In this document: piece by piece, positions 1-9,598 of the stretch | Numbering within the stretch: the stretch's first letter is position 1 | How the letters are laid out: the number at the start of each line of letters is the position of its first letter | NCBI GenBank assembly: GCA_018993155.1 | Contig: JAGKSX010000067.1 | Coordinates: 1-41,808, forward strand | DNA from: Hydrogenophaga sp. | Lineage (GTDB): Bacteria; Pseudomonadota; Gammaproteobacteria; Burkholderiales; Burkholderiaceae_C | Direction of reading: 5' to 3' | DNA: 41,808 bases | Program-made: the position numbers and the translations under genes | Notes under the pieces: generated by a model | Told to the model about the DNA's origin: nothing | The model's input: the letters and a program-made list of their open reading frames with translations, nothing else | The model's database searches: none

Positions 1-190
1 GGGTGGGCGCGCCGGTGGCTACGAGCGCGCCCTCTCGGGCGCGCGCGACGCCGCCATGGAGGACCTCATGGAATCGGCGCGCGAGATGGGCGCCACCGGC
101 GTGATCGGCATCGACTTCGATTACGAGGTGCTGGGCGAGACCAACGGGATGATGATGGTCGCGGTGAGCGGCACGGCGGTGAAGCTGTAA
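1..190 (+). CDS. YbjQ/UPF0145 family protein, 3' end only
   Basis: Only the last 62 codons lie in the window, read in frame from base 2 to a TAA at 188-190. The translation contains ARDAAMEDLMESAREMGATG, then GVIGIDFDYEVLG and a final VAVSGTAVKL. This pattern (helix, 'V-I-G-hydrophobic-D-x-D-Y' strand, 'V-S-G-T-A-V' end) is typical of the C-terminus of the small YbjQ/UPF0145 family, annotated as a putative heavy-metal-binding domain and forming oligomeric rings. The biological role of the family is not settled. The upstream part and promoter are outside the window. Confidence 0.82.
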   Translation, partial: GGRAGGYERALSGARDAAMEDLMESAREMGATGVIGIDFDYEVLGETNGMMMVAVSGTAVKL

Positions 191-216
191 TTTGGATATT
201 TTGTTGATCAAAACGG

Positions 217-236
217 CGTATTTTGTATGAAATACG
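217..236. promoter_or_regulatory. Candidate antitoxin autoregulatory operator
   Basis: A perfect inverted repeat, CGTATTT (217-223) and AAATACG (230-236) separated by six bases, lies directly upstream of the ATG at 241 of the XRE-family gene. XRE-type antitoxins usually repress their own operon by binding such dyads next to the start codon, so this is the probable operator. The assignment is inferred from symmetry and position. Confidence 0.5.
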
Positions 237-240
237 ATTC

Positions 241-759
241 ATGCCGACCTATGCTCAACCGCTTGACGACGACGCCCAATTGCTGGCGGAGCTGGGCATG
301 CGACTGCGTCTGGCGAGGAAGCGCCGAGGGATGAGTGCCGAGAAGCTCGCCGAACTCGCGGGCATCACCCGCGTCACGCTCCATCGGCTGGAGGTGGGGG
401 AGCCGGCGGCGGCCAGCCTGGGCACGCTCACCCGGGTGCTCGGGGCACTGGGGATGGCGAGCGATCTGACCTTGCTGGCCCGGGACGACCGTGTGGGGCA
501 TGGGTTGCGCGATGCCCGCCTGTTGGCACCGAAGCGGCCCCCGTTGCCGCGCCTGATCGCCTTGAAGGATCTGCCGTACCTGCGGACGGTGGCGGCATGG
601 CACCTGCCCGATGAGGACACGAAGCTCACGCCGGAGGAGGTGTTCGGCCTGTACGAACGCAACTGGCGGCACATCGAGCCCGAGAAGATCGTCGGCAAGG
701 AAGCGGCTGTGCTCAAGAAGCTGACGAACACGGTAGGCAAGGGGGTGCTGCTTGTTTGA
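241..759 (+). CDS. XRE-family HTH protein, antitoxin of an AbiEii-type pair
   Basis: This 172-residue protein has a Cro/C1-type helix-turn-helix at about residues 14-70 (LAELGMRLRLARKRRGMSAE, then KLAELAGITRVTLHRLEVGE). It is followed by a roughly 100-residue C-terminal extension with a WHLPDEDTKLTPEEVFGLYE stretch. A TTG at 223 would also be in frame, but the ATG at 241 keeps the dyad at 217-236 outside the gene. Its stop overlaps the start of the next reading frame by 8 bp, a coupling typical of toxin-antitoxin operons. The next gene is the remains of an AbiEii-type nucleotidyltransferase toxin, so this is most likely the cognate antitoxin and repressor, now orphaned. The family and pairing are inferred from sequence pattern and context. 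Confidence 0.75.
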   Translation: MPTYAQPLDDDAQLLAELGMRLRLARKRRGMSAEKLAELAGITRVTLHRLEVGEPAAASLGTLTRVLGALGMASDLTLLARDDRVGHGLRDARLLAPKRPPLPRLIALKDLPYLRTVAAWHLPDEDTKLTPEEVFGLYERNWRHIEPEKIVGKEAAVLKKLTNTVGKGVLLV

Positions 760-1088
760 GCGTGAGCACCACCAGCGCATCGCGGCGATTCTGGAGCGCC
801 TGGACGTTCAGGTGCTGCTCAAGCGCGGACCGGTATGCCGACGACGCGATGATGAGCCGGGATCTCATCGACCTCTCGATGCTGGCGCACGACCACGTGC
901 TGAACGCCGCTGGCGCGGCCAAGGCCCGGCGCGCCTACGGCAAAGGCATCGACAAGGCCTTCGCGCAGGGCAAGGAGCTTCTGCTGGAGCGGGACGGCCG
1001 TTTGTCCCGCTGCATGAAGGCCATGCGGATGCCTTCGCCTGAAGCGGATTGGCGAGAACGCCTCTCGCGCCTGTCGCTGGAGGCTTGA
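752..1088 (+). pseudogene. Remnant of an AbiEii/AbiGii-family nucleotidyltransferase toxin
   Basis: The frame opening at TTG 752 gives MFEREHHQRIAAILERLDVQ, the usual N-terminus of AbiEii-type toxins paired with XRE antitoxins. After about 25 codons the sequence becomes meaningless in that frame. In another frame it resumes as ADRYADDAMMSRDLIDLSML and continues to a TGA at 1086-1088, which matches the usual C-terminal part of the same family ('DR-ADDA-SRDLIDLA'). The roughly 100-residue nucleotidyltransferase core between them (the 'GGTAIALR...DIDF' region in intact relatives, recalled from the family) is missing. The junction lies near 815-825. An internal deletion plus a frame change must have removed the catalytic site, so no active toxin can be made. 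Confidence 0.72.
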
Positions 1089-1097
1089 GGCTTTCGC

Positions 1098-1703
1098 TCA
1101 GGCGTCGATCTGCATCGCCGGCCGGGCCTGCACCTTGCCCAGCCAGGCCGCCACGTGCGGGTGCGAGCCCACCGGCGCGCCGATGTAGGCGCTGTAGCCG
1201 ATCACCGAGCCCACGATCAGGTCCACCAGCGTGTAAGCCTGCCCCAGCATCCAGGGCTGGGCCGCCAGGCGCGCGTCGAGCAGCGCGAGCAAGTCGTCGA
1301 GCCCCTGGTGCGCCGAGGTGCCGTGCGCGTCGTCGGGCGTGCCCAGGTCGCGCGCGGCCTGCAGGCGCACCAGCTGCGCGCCGTAGGTCACGTACGCCCA
1401 GGTGCTCCACGCCATCGCCTGCAGGCGCTCGGGCGTGCCTTCGGCCGGCCACAGGCCCTTCTTCACGCCATAGGTTTCGCCCAGCCACATCTCGATCGCC
1501 ACAGCCTCGAACATCGGCGCGCCGTCCACCGTCATGGTGGGCACCTTGCCGTTGGGGTTGAGGGCCAGGTAGTCGGGGCGGCGCTGTTCGCCTTTCGTGA
1601 TGTCGATCTTCACGCGGTCGTGCTTCACGCCGAGTTCCGCGAGGGCGCAGGCGACCGGGGTGGCGCTGGACATGGGGTGCCAGTAGAGAACGATCTGGGA
1701 CAT
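1098..1703 (-). CDS. Glutathione S-transferase family protein
   Basis: The 201-residue protein has an N-terminal thioredoxin-like domain (IVLYWHPMSSATPVACALAE at residues 4-23). The conserved cis-proline region NPNGKVPTM near residue 50 forms the glutathione site, and an all-helical C-terminal domain begins near residue 90. Length and layout fit cytosolic bacterial GSTs, which conjugate or otherwise use glutathione on electrophiles. The substrate cannot be read from the sequence. It is divergently transcribed from the WYL regulator at 1811 across about 107 bp, so that regulator may control it. The start ATG at 1703 is followed directly by the conserved first strand. Confidence 0.88.
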   Translation of the reverse strand: MSQIVLYWHPMSSATPVACALAELGVKHDRVKIDITKGEQRRPDYLALNPNGKVPTMTVDGAPMFEAVAIEMWLGETYGVKKGLWPAEGTPERLQAMAWSTWAYVTYGAQLVRLQAARDLGTPDDAHGTSAHQGLDDLLALLDARLAAQPWMLGQAYTLVDLIVGSVIGYSAYIGAPVGSHPHVAAWLGKVQARPAMQIDA

Positions 1704-1810
1704 GGTGGGCTCCTGAAAAGGCTTGAATGATCGGCCGACACCGCGTCGGCACGTGCCTGCAATGTCGCGCCTATTGCGGACAGATTCGGCCCTCGATCAG
1801 AGGTAGAGTG

Positions 1811-2791
1811 ATGCCCATGCTTTCATCCTCTTCGCGGCTGCTGCGCGTGTTGTCCCTGCTGCAGACCCGCAGCCACTGGGCGGGTACTGAGCTGGCCGAG
1901 CGGCTGGAGGTGCATCCCCGCACCCTGCGCCGTGACATCGACCGACTGCGCCAGCTCGGCTACCCCATCCACGCCAGCAGCGGCGTGGCGGGTGGGTATG
2001 CGTTTCGCGCGGGCCAGTCGCTGCCGCCGCTGCTGCTGGACGACGAAGAGGCCCTGGCCGTGGCCATCGCGCTGCAGGTCGCCGCCTCGGGTACCGTGAG
2101 CGGGGTGGAAGAGAGCTCGCTGCGCGCCCTGGTGAAGCTGGAGCAGGTGATGCCCACCCGGCTGCGCCGCCGCACCGGCGCGCTGCGCTCGGCCATCGTG
2201 CCCTTGCAGCGCGGCGGACCGACCATCGACGCGGGGGTGCTGGCCCTGCTGGCCGTCGCCTGCCGCGACCAGTTGCAGGTGGGCTTCCACTACCGCGACA
2301 TGCGCGGCCAGAGCAGCGTGCGCACGGTGGAGCCGCAAGGCCTGGTGCACACCGGCAGCCGTTGGTACCTGGTGGCCTGGGACCCCGCGCGCGACGACTG
2401 GCGCACCTTCCGCATCGACCGCGTGGAAGGCGCGCCAAGCACCGGCGCGCACTTCACGCCACGGGCCGCGCCGGCGGGCGACCTGCGCGCCTATGTCTCG
2501 GGCACGCTGGCGGGGGTGCAGCACGGCGACGAGGCGCGCGTGGTGCTGCACCGGCCCCGCGAGGCGATGGCGCGCATCATCCCGGCCTCGGCCGCCACGC
2601 TGGAGGCCATCGACGACACGCGCTGTCTCATGCGGTGTGGCGCCGGCCAACTGGATTCACTGGACTCGCTGGCCTACTGGCTCATGGCGATGGACGTGGA
2701 CTTCGACGTGCTGGAGCCGCCCGCGCTGCACGAGCGCCTGCGCGCGGCCGGCGAGCGCCTGGCGCGCAACCTGGCCCGCGCGGGCCGCTGA
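1811..2791 (+). CDS. YafY-like transcriptional regulator with HTH and WYL domains
   Basis: The protein has a DeoR-type N-terminal helix-turn-helix (residues about 5-60; LAERLEVHPRTLRRDIDRLR) and a central WYL domain. The latter contains VGFHYRDMRGQSSVRTVEPQ and the signature RWYLVAW, followed by a C-terminal WCX-like extension ending near residue 326. WYL regulators sense small molecules or nucleic acids, but the ligand is unknown. An AGAGG at 1799-1803 sits 7 bases before ATG 1811; GTG 1808 and ATG 1817 are alternatives. The upstream in-frame extension to 1727 lacks such a site. The gene ends 2 bp before the convergent transglycosylase gene and is divergent from the GST gene, its likely target. 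Confidence 0.87.
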   Translation: MPMLSSSSRLLRVLSLLQTRSHWAGTELAERLEVHPRTLRRDIDRLRQLGYPIHASSGVAGGYAFRAGQSLPPLLLDDEEALAVAIALQVAASGTVSGVEESSLRALVKLEQVMPTRLRRRTGALRSAIVPLQRGGPTIDAGVLALLAVACRDQLQVGFHYRDMRGQSSVRTVEPQGLVHTGSRWYLVAWDPARDDWRTFRIDRVEGAPSTGAHFTPRAAPAGDLRAYVSGTLAGVQHGDEARVVLHRPREAMARIIPASAATLEAIDDTRCLMRCGAGQLDSLDSLAYWLMAMDVDFDVLEPPALHERLRAAGERLARNLARAGR

Positions 2792-2793
2792 TT

Positions 2794-4020
2794 TCAGCTG
2801 CCGCGCAGCGCCTTCAGCAGCTTCTGGCCGGCGCGCCCGCTGGGCTCCTGCCCCAGGCGCGCCTGCTCGGCGCGGATTGCCACGCGGCTCTTGTCGCCGA
2901 GCATGCCGTCCACCTCGCCGATGTCGTGGCCGCGCGCGATCAGCAGCGTCTGCACCTCGCGGCGCTCGGCGCGCGAGAGGCCCGGGTCGTCGGTGGGCCA
3001 GGGCGTGACGAAGGGGCCGCCGCCGCGCAGGCGGTCCGACAGGTGCGCGATCGCCAGGCCGTAGCTCTCGGCCGCGTTGTAGCTGTAGATCGCGTCGAAG
3101 TTGCGCAGCACCAGGAAGGCCGGGCCTTGCGGGCCGGCGGGGGTGAGCAGGCCGGCGCTGCCGCTGGCCGGCAGGGGCGAGCCATCCACCCGCTTCACGC
3201 CGCGCGCCACCCAGTCTTCCATGGTGCGCTTGGTGCGGCGGCCTTCGCTGCTGGCGTTGAAGCCGGGGGGCAGCTTCACCTCGAAGCCCCAGGGCTGGCC
3301 GCTCTGCCAGCCGGCCTTGGCGAGGAAGTTCGCGGTCGAGGCCAGGGCGTCGGGCGTGCTGTCCATCAGGTCGGCGCGGCCGTCGCCATCGAAGTCCACC
3401 GCCAGCCGCTCGAAGGTGCTGGGCATGAACTGCGTGTGGCCGAACGCGCCGGCCCACGAACCCACCAGCCGGTTGGGCGCGATGTGCCCGGCCTGCAGGA
3501 TGCGCAGCGTGGCGTAGAACTCGGTGCGGAAATAGGCCTGCCGCCGCCCGAAGCAGGACAGCGTGCCCAGCGACTGCACCAGCGGCGACTTGCCGAAGGT
3601 CTGGCCGAAATTGCTCTCCACTCCCCACACCGCCACCACCGTGGCGGGGTCCACGCCGAAGCGCTCCTGCACCCGCCTGAGCGTCTCCGCGTGCAGCGCC
3701 AGCATGGCCTGGCCCTCGGCCACGCGCTGATCGTCCACCAGGCCGGCGAGGTAGTCCCAGATCGCGGTGCGGAACTCGGGCTGGAAGTTCAGCTTGTCGA
3801 TCACGCTCATGTCGGGCGCCAGGCCCAGCGTGTGCTGCGTGAAGGTCGCCTCGCTCACGCCCACCGCGCGGGCGGGGGCGCGCAGCGTGTTCAGGCAGTT
3901 CTCGAATTCCTGGGGCGCGGGCGCCGGGGTGGGGCTGGGGGCCTGTGCCTGGCCGGCGGTGGCGAACAGGGCGGTGCAGAGGGCGGCGAGCAGGTGCGGG
4001 GCGGGGCGTCGGGCTTTCAT
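2794..4020 (-). CDS. Lytic murein transglycosylase, MltB-like, with peptidoglycan-binding domain
   Basis: This 408-residue exported enzyme would cleave the MurNAc-GlcNAc bond of peptidoglycan. Residues 1-26 form a signal peptide (MKARRPAPHLLAALCTALFA) with no lipobox, so it should be soluble in the periplasm. The SLT_2-type catalytic domain follows: the catalytic glutamate is in VWGVESNFG, and GAFGHTQFMPSTF and DFDGDGRADLMDS are typical of MltB. The last 60 residues (VQTLLIARGHDIGEVDGMLG) form a PG_binding_1 domain. The frame is open far upstream, but the signal peptide fixes the start at 4020. It converges with the WYL regulator. Confidence 0.9.
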   Translation of the reverse strand: MKARRPAPHLLAALCTALFATAGQAQAPSPTPAPAPQEFENCLNTLRAPARAVGVSEATFTQHTLGLAPDMSVIDKLNFQPEFRTAIWDYLAGLVDDQRVAEGQAMLALHAETLRRVQERFGVDPATVVAVWGVESNFGQTFGKSPLVQSLGTLSCFGRRQAYFRTEFYATLRILQAGHIAPNRLVGSWAGAFGHTQFMPSTFERLAVDFDGDGRADLMDSTPDALASTANFLAKAGWQSGQPWGFEVKLPPGFNASSEGRRTKRTMEDWVARGVKRVDGSPLPASGSAGLLTPAGPQGPAFLVLRNFDAIYSYNAAESYGLAIAHLSDRLRGGGPFVTPWPTDDPGLSRAERREVQTLLIARGHDIGEVDGMLGDKSRVAIRAEQARLGQEPSGRAGQKLLKALRGS

Positions 4021-4055
4021 GCGCCCGATCTTAGCCACGCACCCCGCCAGGGGCT

Positions 4056-5042
4056 TCAGTTCAATGCGGCATCGAGTAACAGCATGAACACGAAACCCGC
4101 CAGCAGCGTGCCCGTGGCCAGGGTTTCGAAGCCGTTGCGGTGCGTCTCGGGAATGATCTCGTGGCTCACCACGAACAGCATCGCGCCGGCCGCCAGGGCC
4201 AGTCCCAGCGGGTAGAACGCCGGCAGGCTGCCCAGCACCGCGAGGCCGAGGATGGCCCCCAGCGGCTCGGCCAGGCCGGTGAGCGCGGCCACGCCCCAGG
4301 CCTGCGCCGCGCTGCGGCCCAGCGTGCGCAGCGCCATGGCCACGATCAGGCCCTCGGGCATGTTCTGCAGGCCGATGGCCAGGGCCACCGAGGCGCCGGC
4401 CTGCGCGCCCGCCGCGTCCTGCGGGCCGGCATAGGCGGCGCCCACAGCCAGGCCTTCGGGCACGTTGTGGATCAGGATGGCCAGCACCATGAGCTTGGCA
4501 CCCTGCACCGCGCCAGCGGTGTGAGAAACCGCGTGACCCTGCGCCGCTGGCGGCAGCACCGCGTGTTCGTGCGGCGTGAAGCGGTCCACCACGAGCATCA
4601 GCCCCATGCCCAGCGCCAGGCCCACACCGCTGAGCGCGGCAGCGCTCACGCGGCCACCGAAGAGGGCCTGCCCCGCGTCGAGCGAGGGCAGCAGGAGCGC
4701 GAAGATCGCCGCCGCCAGCATCACGCCGGCCGAGAACGACAGCAGGGCGGCCTCCTGCAGCTTGCTCACGCGCTGCACCAGGAACACCGGCAGCGCGCCC
4801 ACGGCGGTGGCCACCGCGGCCAGCAGCGAGGCCTGCACGCCGGCCGCCATGGCGCTGCCGTGTTCGGCTGCGTCCCACCAGGCGCGCGTGGGCGCCCAGA
4901 AGGTGCTGAGCGAGGCCAGGCCCGCCATCACCAGCAGGCCGGTGCCCAGGGCCAGCAGGGCGTTGCGCAGGGCGTGGGGCGGCAGCGGAAGTTGCTGCAG
5001 CTGCACCCAGGCGGGTCGGACTTGTCGGATCAGTTCAGCCAT
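4056..5042 (-). CDS. ZIP-family divalent metal transporter
   Basis: The 328-residue membrane protein has about eight hydrophobic segments. The two metal-site helices of the ZIP family are clear: LAILIHNVPEGLAVG in TM4 and ALTGLAEPLGAILGLAVLG in TM5, with a further QNMPEG-type motif (GLQNMPEGLIVAMAL). A loop between TM3 and TM4 carries a short histidine cluster (HEHAVLPPAAQGHAVSH). ZIP proteins import zinc, iron or manganese into the cytoplasm; the metal is not determinable here. The start at 5042 is supported by an AGGAG six bases upstream. A dyad at 5075-5091 in the upstream region may be its operator. Confidence 0.87.
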   Translation of the reverse strand: MAELIRQVRPAWVQLQQLPLPPHALRNALLALGTGLLVMAGLASLSTFWAPTRAWWDAAEHGSAMAAGVQASLLAAVATAVGALPVFLVQRVSKLQEAALLSFSAGVMLAAAIFALLLPSLDAGQALFGGRVSAAALSGVGLALGMGLMLVVDRFTPHEHAVLPPAAQGHAVSHTAGAVQGAKLMVLAILIHNVPEGLAVGAAYAGPQDAAGAQAGASVALAIGLQNMPEGLIVAMALRTLGRSAAQAWGVAALTGLAEPLGAILGLAVLGSLPAFYPLGLALAAGAMLFVVSHEIIPETHRNGFETLATGTLLAGFVFMLLLDAALN

Positions 5043-5074
5043 GGAAGCTCCTGCGTCGAATGGAAAGTGGCTTT

Positions 5075-5091
5075 TAGTTTGACAAAAACTA
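5075..5091. promoter_or_regulatory. Palindromic candidate operator upstream of the ZIP transporter
   Basis: TAGTTT (5075-5080) and AAACTA (5086-5091) form a perfect 6-bp inverted repeat with a five-base spacer. It lies 33 bp before the start of the ZIP transporter, in an AT-rich patch within the 112-bp divergent region shared with the acetyltransferase gene. Symmetry and position suggest a repressor site, possibly for a metal-responsive regulator. The cognate protein cannot be named from the sequence. Confidence 0.4.
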
Positions 5092-5154
5092 TCAACGCAG
5101 GCCAATCGATGTTGTCAATGAAGGGGATAGGGAGCGCCGGTACAGTCGGGCTGG

Positions 5155-5655
5155 ATGAACTTGTCGATCACGCCCCTGGCCGAACCCCATTTCACCGAGC
5201 TTCACCTGGTGCTCGATGCGGTGGCGCGCGAAAAGCGCTTTCTCGCGCTGACGCAGGCACCGCCCCTGACCGAGGCCATCGCCTTCTTCCGGCAGAACCT
5301 GGACCAGGATCGCCCGCATTTCGTCGCGCTGCTGGACGGCGCGGTGGTTGGCTGGTGCGATGTGCTGCCGGTGTTTGGTCAGGCGCGGGCGCACATCGGC
5401 GTCCTGGGCATTGGCCTGTTGCCTTCGGCGAGGCACCGGGGCCTGGGCAGGCAGCTCATGGCCGCCGCCATCGACAAGGCGTGGCGCCAGGGCCTGACGC
5501 GCATCGAACTCACCGTGCGCGCGGACAACCCCAACGCGCGCACGCTCTACGAGCGCCTGGGCTTTCAGCACGAAGGCGTGCAACGGCAGGCGTTCCGGGT
5601 GGACGGCCAATTCATCGACAGCCATGCCATGGCTTTGCTGCGCCAGGCGGCCTGA
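5155..5655 (+). CDS. GNAT-family N-acetyltransferase
   Basis: The 166-residue protein shows the GNAT fold. Motif A (LGIGLLPSARHRGLGRQLM) binds acetyl-CoA at about residues 81-103. It is followed by IELTVRADNPNARTLYERLG, the usual motif B region with the N-x-x-A-x-x-L-Y-E-x-x-G-F pattern. It most resembles RimI/PhnO-like single-domain acetyltransferases that modify amines or protein N-termini. The substrate is unknown. It is divergent from the ZIP transporter and stands alone on its strand. Confidence 0.87.
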   Translation: MNLSITPLAEPHFTELHLVLDAVAREKRFLALTQAPPLTEAIAFFRQNLDQDRPHFVALLDGAVVGWCDVLPVFGQARAHIGVLGIGLLPSARHRGLGRQLMAAAIDKAWRQGLTRIELTVRADNPNARTLYERLGFQHEGVQRQAFRVDGQFIDSHAMALLRQAA

Positions 5656-5812
5656 CCGGCTTGTGCACGGCGCACCTGCTGGACAAGCTCGCCTGCCTCG
5701 AGAAGCGGGGCACGTTGCAGAGCGCGGAGCAGTTCATCAAGCTGGCCGCATAGCGGGGCTGCGGGTGGCGCCAAGCCCTGAGGCGGTGAGCGCCTCCCGC
5801 ACAATACCGGCC

Positions 5813-6289
5813 ATGTCACCCATGCCTCCCCCCATCGCCGAGTTCTGGCGGGCCTTTGTCGCGTCGACCGCCGGCGTCGACGAATCGCGTTTCTACGAAG
5901 CGTTCTACTTCGCCGACAGCGAGGCCCTGGCGGATTCGCTCGCTGAACTCGTGCTGTCCGGCACGAAGCGCGCGACGGCCTCGGCCGTCTGGACTTTCGA
6001 GGCGCAGGGCAGGCACGCGCCGGAGCCGGGCGACCTCAGCGTCGTGACCAACTGGGCCGGTGTGCCGCAATGCGTCATCGAAACCGTGGCGGTTGACGTG
6101 GTTCCCTTCCACCAGGTCAGCGCCGAGTTCGCGGCCACGGAGGGCGAGGGGGATGGCTCGCTGACGTACTGGCGCGAAGCGCATGCGCAGTTCTTCCAGC
6201 GCGAGTGCGCCTTGCATGGGCGCGCCTTCACCGAAGACATGCCGTTGGCCTGCGAGCGCTTCAAGGTGGTGTACCGGCCGAGCCCCTGA
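5813..6289 (+). CDS. ASCH domain-containing protein
   Basis: This 158-residue protein matches the ASCH/DUF437 pattern, a PUA-like fold. LVLSGTKRATASAVWTFEAQ is the GxKxxT-type motif, GDLSVVTNWAGVPQCVIETV is the central strand pair, and SLTYWREAHAQFFQRECALH is the C-terminal 'W-R-x-x-H-x-x-F' region. ASCH proteins are thought to bind RNA, and some are amidohydrolases of acetylated nucleosides; the role here is unknown. The ATG at 5813 is chosen over ATG 5822, but neither has a strong ribosome-binding site. A terminator follows 12 bp after the stop. Confidence 0.83.
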   Translation: MSPMPPPIAEFWRAFVASTAGVDESRFYEAFYFADSEALADSLAELVLSGTKRATASAVWTFEAQGRHAPEPGDLSVVTNWAGVPQCVIETVAVDVVPFHQVSAEFAATEGEGDGSLTYWREAHAQFFQRECALHGRAFTEDMPLACERFKVVYRPSP

Positions 6290-6300
6290 AGCGCTGCCCG

Positions 6301-6332
6301 AAAAAAAAGCGACGCCGAGGCGTCGCTTTTTT
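6301..6332. terminator. Bidirectional intrinsic terminator
   Basis: AGCGACGC and GCGTCGCT form a strong stem around a short CGAG loop. The stem is preceded by a run of eight A and followed by a run of six T. It therefore works as a rho-independent terminator in both directions, for the ASCH gene on the plus strand and for dnaJ on the minus strand, whose stops flank it. Confidence 0.9.
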
Positions 6333-6348
6333 CTGAGCGTTCCAAGCC

Positions 6349-7485
6349 TCAGCTGAAGAACGACTTGGCCTTCTCGAACCAGCCCTTGTCGTTCGGGCTG
6401 TGCTTGTGGCCACCCTTCTTGAACGACTCGTCCAGCTCCTTGAGCAGCTTGCGCTGGTGCTCGGTGAGCTTGATCGGCGTTTCCACCGCCACGTGGCAGT
6501 ACAGGTCACCGGGGTAGCTGCTGCGCACGCCCTTGACGCCCTTGCCGCGCAGGCGGAAAGTCTTGCCGCTCTGCGTGCCTTCGGGCAGGTCGATGGTGGC
6601 CTTGCCCGCCAGCGTGGGCACGTCGATCTCGCCGCCCAGGGCGGCCACCGTCATGCTCACCGGCACCTGGCAATGCAGGTCGTCGCCCTCGCGTTCGAAG
6701 ATGTCGTGCTTGCGCAGTCGCACTTCGATGTAGAGGTCGCCCGAGGGGCCGCCGTTCTGGCCCGGTTCGCCGTTGCCGGTGCTGCGGATGCGCTGGCCGT
6801 CGTCGATGCCGGCGGGGATCTTGATCTCCAGCGTCTTCTGGCGCTTGATCTTGCCCTGGCCATGGCAGGTGGTGCAGGGCTCGGGAATGATCTTGCCCTG
6901 GCCGTGGCAGGTCGGGCAGGTCTGTTGCACGCTGAAGAAGCCCTGGCGCATCTGCACCGAACCCTGGCCGTGGCAGGTGGTGCAGGTCTTCACGCTGGTG
7001 CCGGGCTTGGCGCCGGTGCCACTGCAGGTTTCGCAGTTGTCCCATGAGGGGATGCGGATCTGCGTCTCCTTGCCGGCGGCAGCTTCTTCCAGCGAGATTT
7101 CCATCGCGTAGGACAGGTCGGCGCCCCGGTACACCTGGCGCCCGCCGCGCTGACCGCCGCGCGCACCACCGAAGATGTCGCCGAAGATGTCGCCGAACGC
7201 ATCGCCGAAACCGCCGAAGCCCTCGGCGCCACCCGGGCCACCGCGCATGTTGGGGTCCACACCCGCGTGGCCGTACTGGTCGTAGGCCGCCTTCTTCTGC
7301 GGGTCCGACAGCATCTCGTAGGCCTCCTTGGCCTCCTTGAACTTCTCTTCGGCCGCCTTGGCCGCATCACCCTGGTTGCGGTCGGGGTGGTGCTTCATCG
7401 CCAGCTTGCGATACGCCTTCTTGATCTCGTCGTCGCCGGCGTTCTTGGGCACGCCCAGCACTTCGTAAAAATCGCGTTTAGCCAT
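6349..7485 (-). CDS. dnaJ: Chaperone DnaJ (Hsp40)
   Basis: The 378-residue co-chaperone delivers unfolded clients to DnaK and stimulates its ATPase. The J domain occupies residues 1-70 with the essential HPD ([10 protein letters not shown]). A Gly/Phe-rich linker follows at about 75-130. Four zinc-binding CxxCxGxG repeats ([32 protein letters not shown]) come next, then the C-terminal substrate-binding domains. Length and order are standard for class I DnaJ. It is the last gene of grpE-dnaK-dnaJ, 83 bp after dnaK with a hairpin in the gap, and a strong terminator follows. Confidence 0.98.
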   Translation of the reverse strand: MAKRDFYEVLGVPKNAGDDEIKKAYRKLAMKHHPDRNQGDAAKAAEEKFKEAKEAYEMLSDPQKKAAYDQYGHAGVDPNMRGGPGGAEGFGGFGDAFGDIFGDIFGGARGGQRGGRQVYRGADLSYAMEISLEEAAAGKETQIRIPSWDNCETCSGTGAKPGTSVKTCTTCHGQGSVQMRQGFFSVQQTCPTCHGQGKIIPEPCTTCHGQGKIKRQKTLEIKIPAGIDDGQRIRSTGNGEPGQNGGPSGDLYIEVRLRKHDIFEREGDDLHCQVPVSMTVAALGGEIDVPTLAGKATIDLPEGTQSGKTFRLRGKGVKGVRSSYPGDLYCHVAVETPIKLTEHQRKLLKELDESFKKGGHKHSPNDKGWFEKAKSFFS

Positions 7486-7514
7486 GGTCTCTAACTGCTT
7501 GGGTGGAACACAAA

Positions 7515-7542
7515 CGCCGCGTCAGGTTGCCCGGACGCGGCG
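7515..7542 (-). other. Hairpin in the dnaK-dnaJ intercistronic region
   Basis: CGCCGCGTC (7515-7523) and GACGCGGCG (7534-7542) form a perfect 9-bp stem with a 10-base loop. On the transcribed minus strand it is followed by TTTGTGTT, not a full U tract, so it may be a weak terminator or an mRNA-stabilising or processing structure that sets the DnaK:DnaJ ratio. The function is inferred. Confidence 0.5.
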
Positions 7543-7568
7543 AGTGATGATCGGAAGCGGGCCCCCGA

Positions 7569-9506
<1,938 letters not shown>

Positions 9507-9558
9507 GTTGTTGCTCCGATGCGAAAAGTGAGGATGTGGTGAAAAACGATGTGGGGAA

Positions 9559-9586
9559 GGTGTGGATAACCGGTGGGTATTTCAAG
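9559..9586 (-). promoter_or_regulatory. Possible second heat-shock promoter before dnaK
   Basis: On the minus strand the grpE-dnaK gap contains a perfect sigma-32 -35 element, CTTGAAA (9580-9586). About 14 bases later comes a CCACAC-like sequence (9560-9565) that only weakly fits the CCCCAT -10 element; a better CCCCACAT lies too far away (23 bases). It may be a weak internal heat-shock promoter for dnaK. Confidence 0.35.
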
Positions 9587-9598
9587 TCCGCCGGTTGA

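Noticed and set aside
2362-5753. Long plus-strand frames over the transglycosylase and ZIP genes
   Set aside because: They run antisense to clear genes with signal peptides or membrane segments. Their own translations are Arg/Ala/Gly-rich and structureless.
5656-5756. A possible 3' gene fragment, HLLDKLACLEKRGTLQSAEQ, ending at TAG 5751-5753
   Set aside because: It faintly resembles a SHOCT-type C-terminal motif but is only about 30 residues, with no start or upstream homology visible. It is too weak to annotate.
5780-5796. Hairpin GAGGCG-GTGAG-CGCCTC before the ASCH gene
   Set aside because: It is a short stem with no T tract and no gene ending clearly upstream. It is likely chance in GC-rich DNA.
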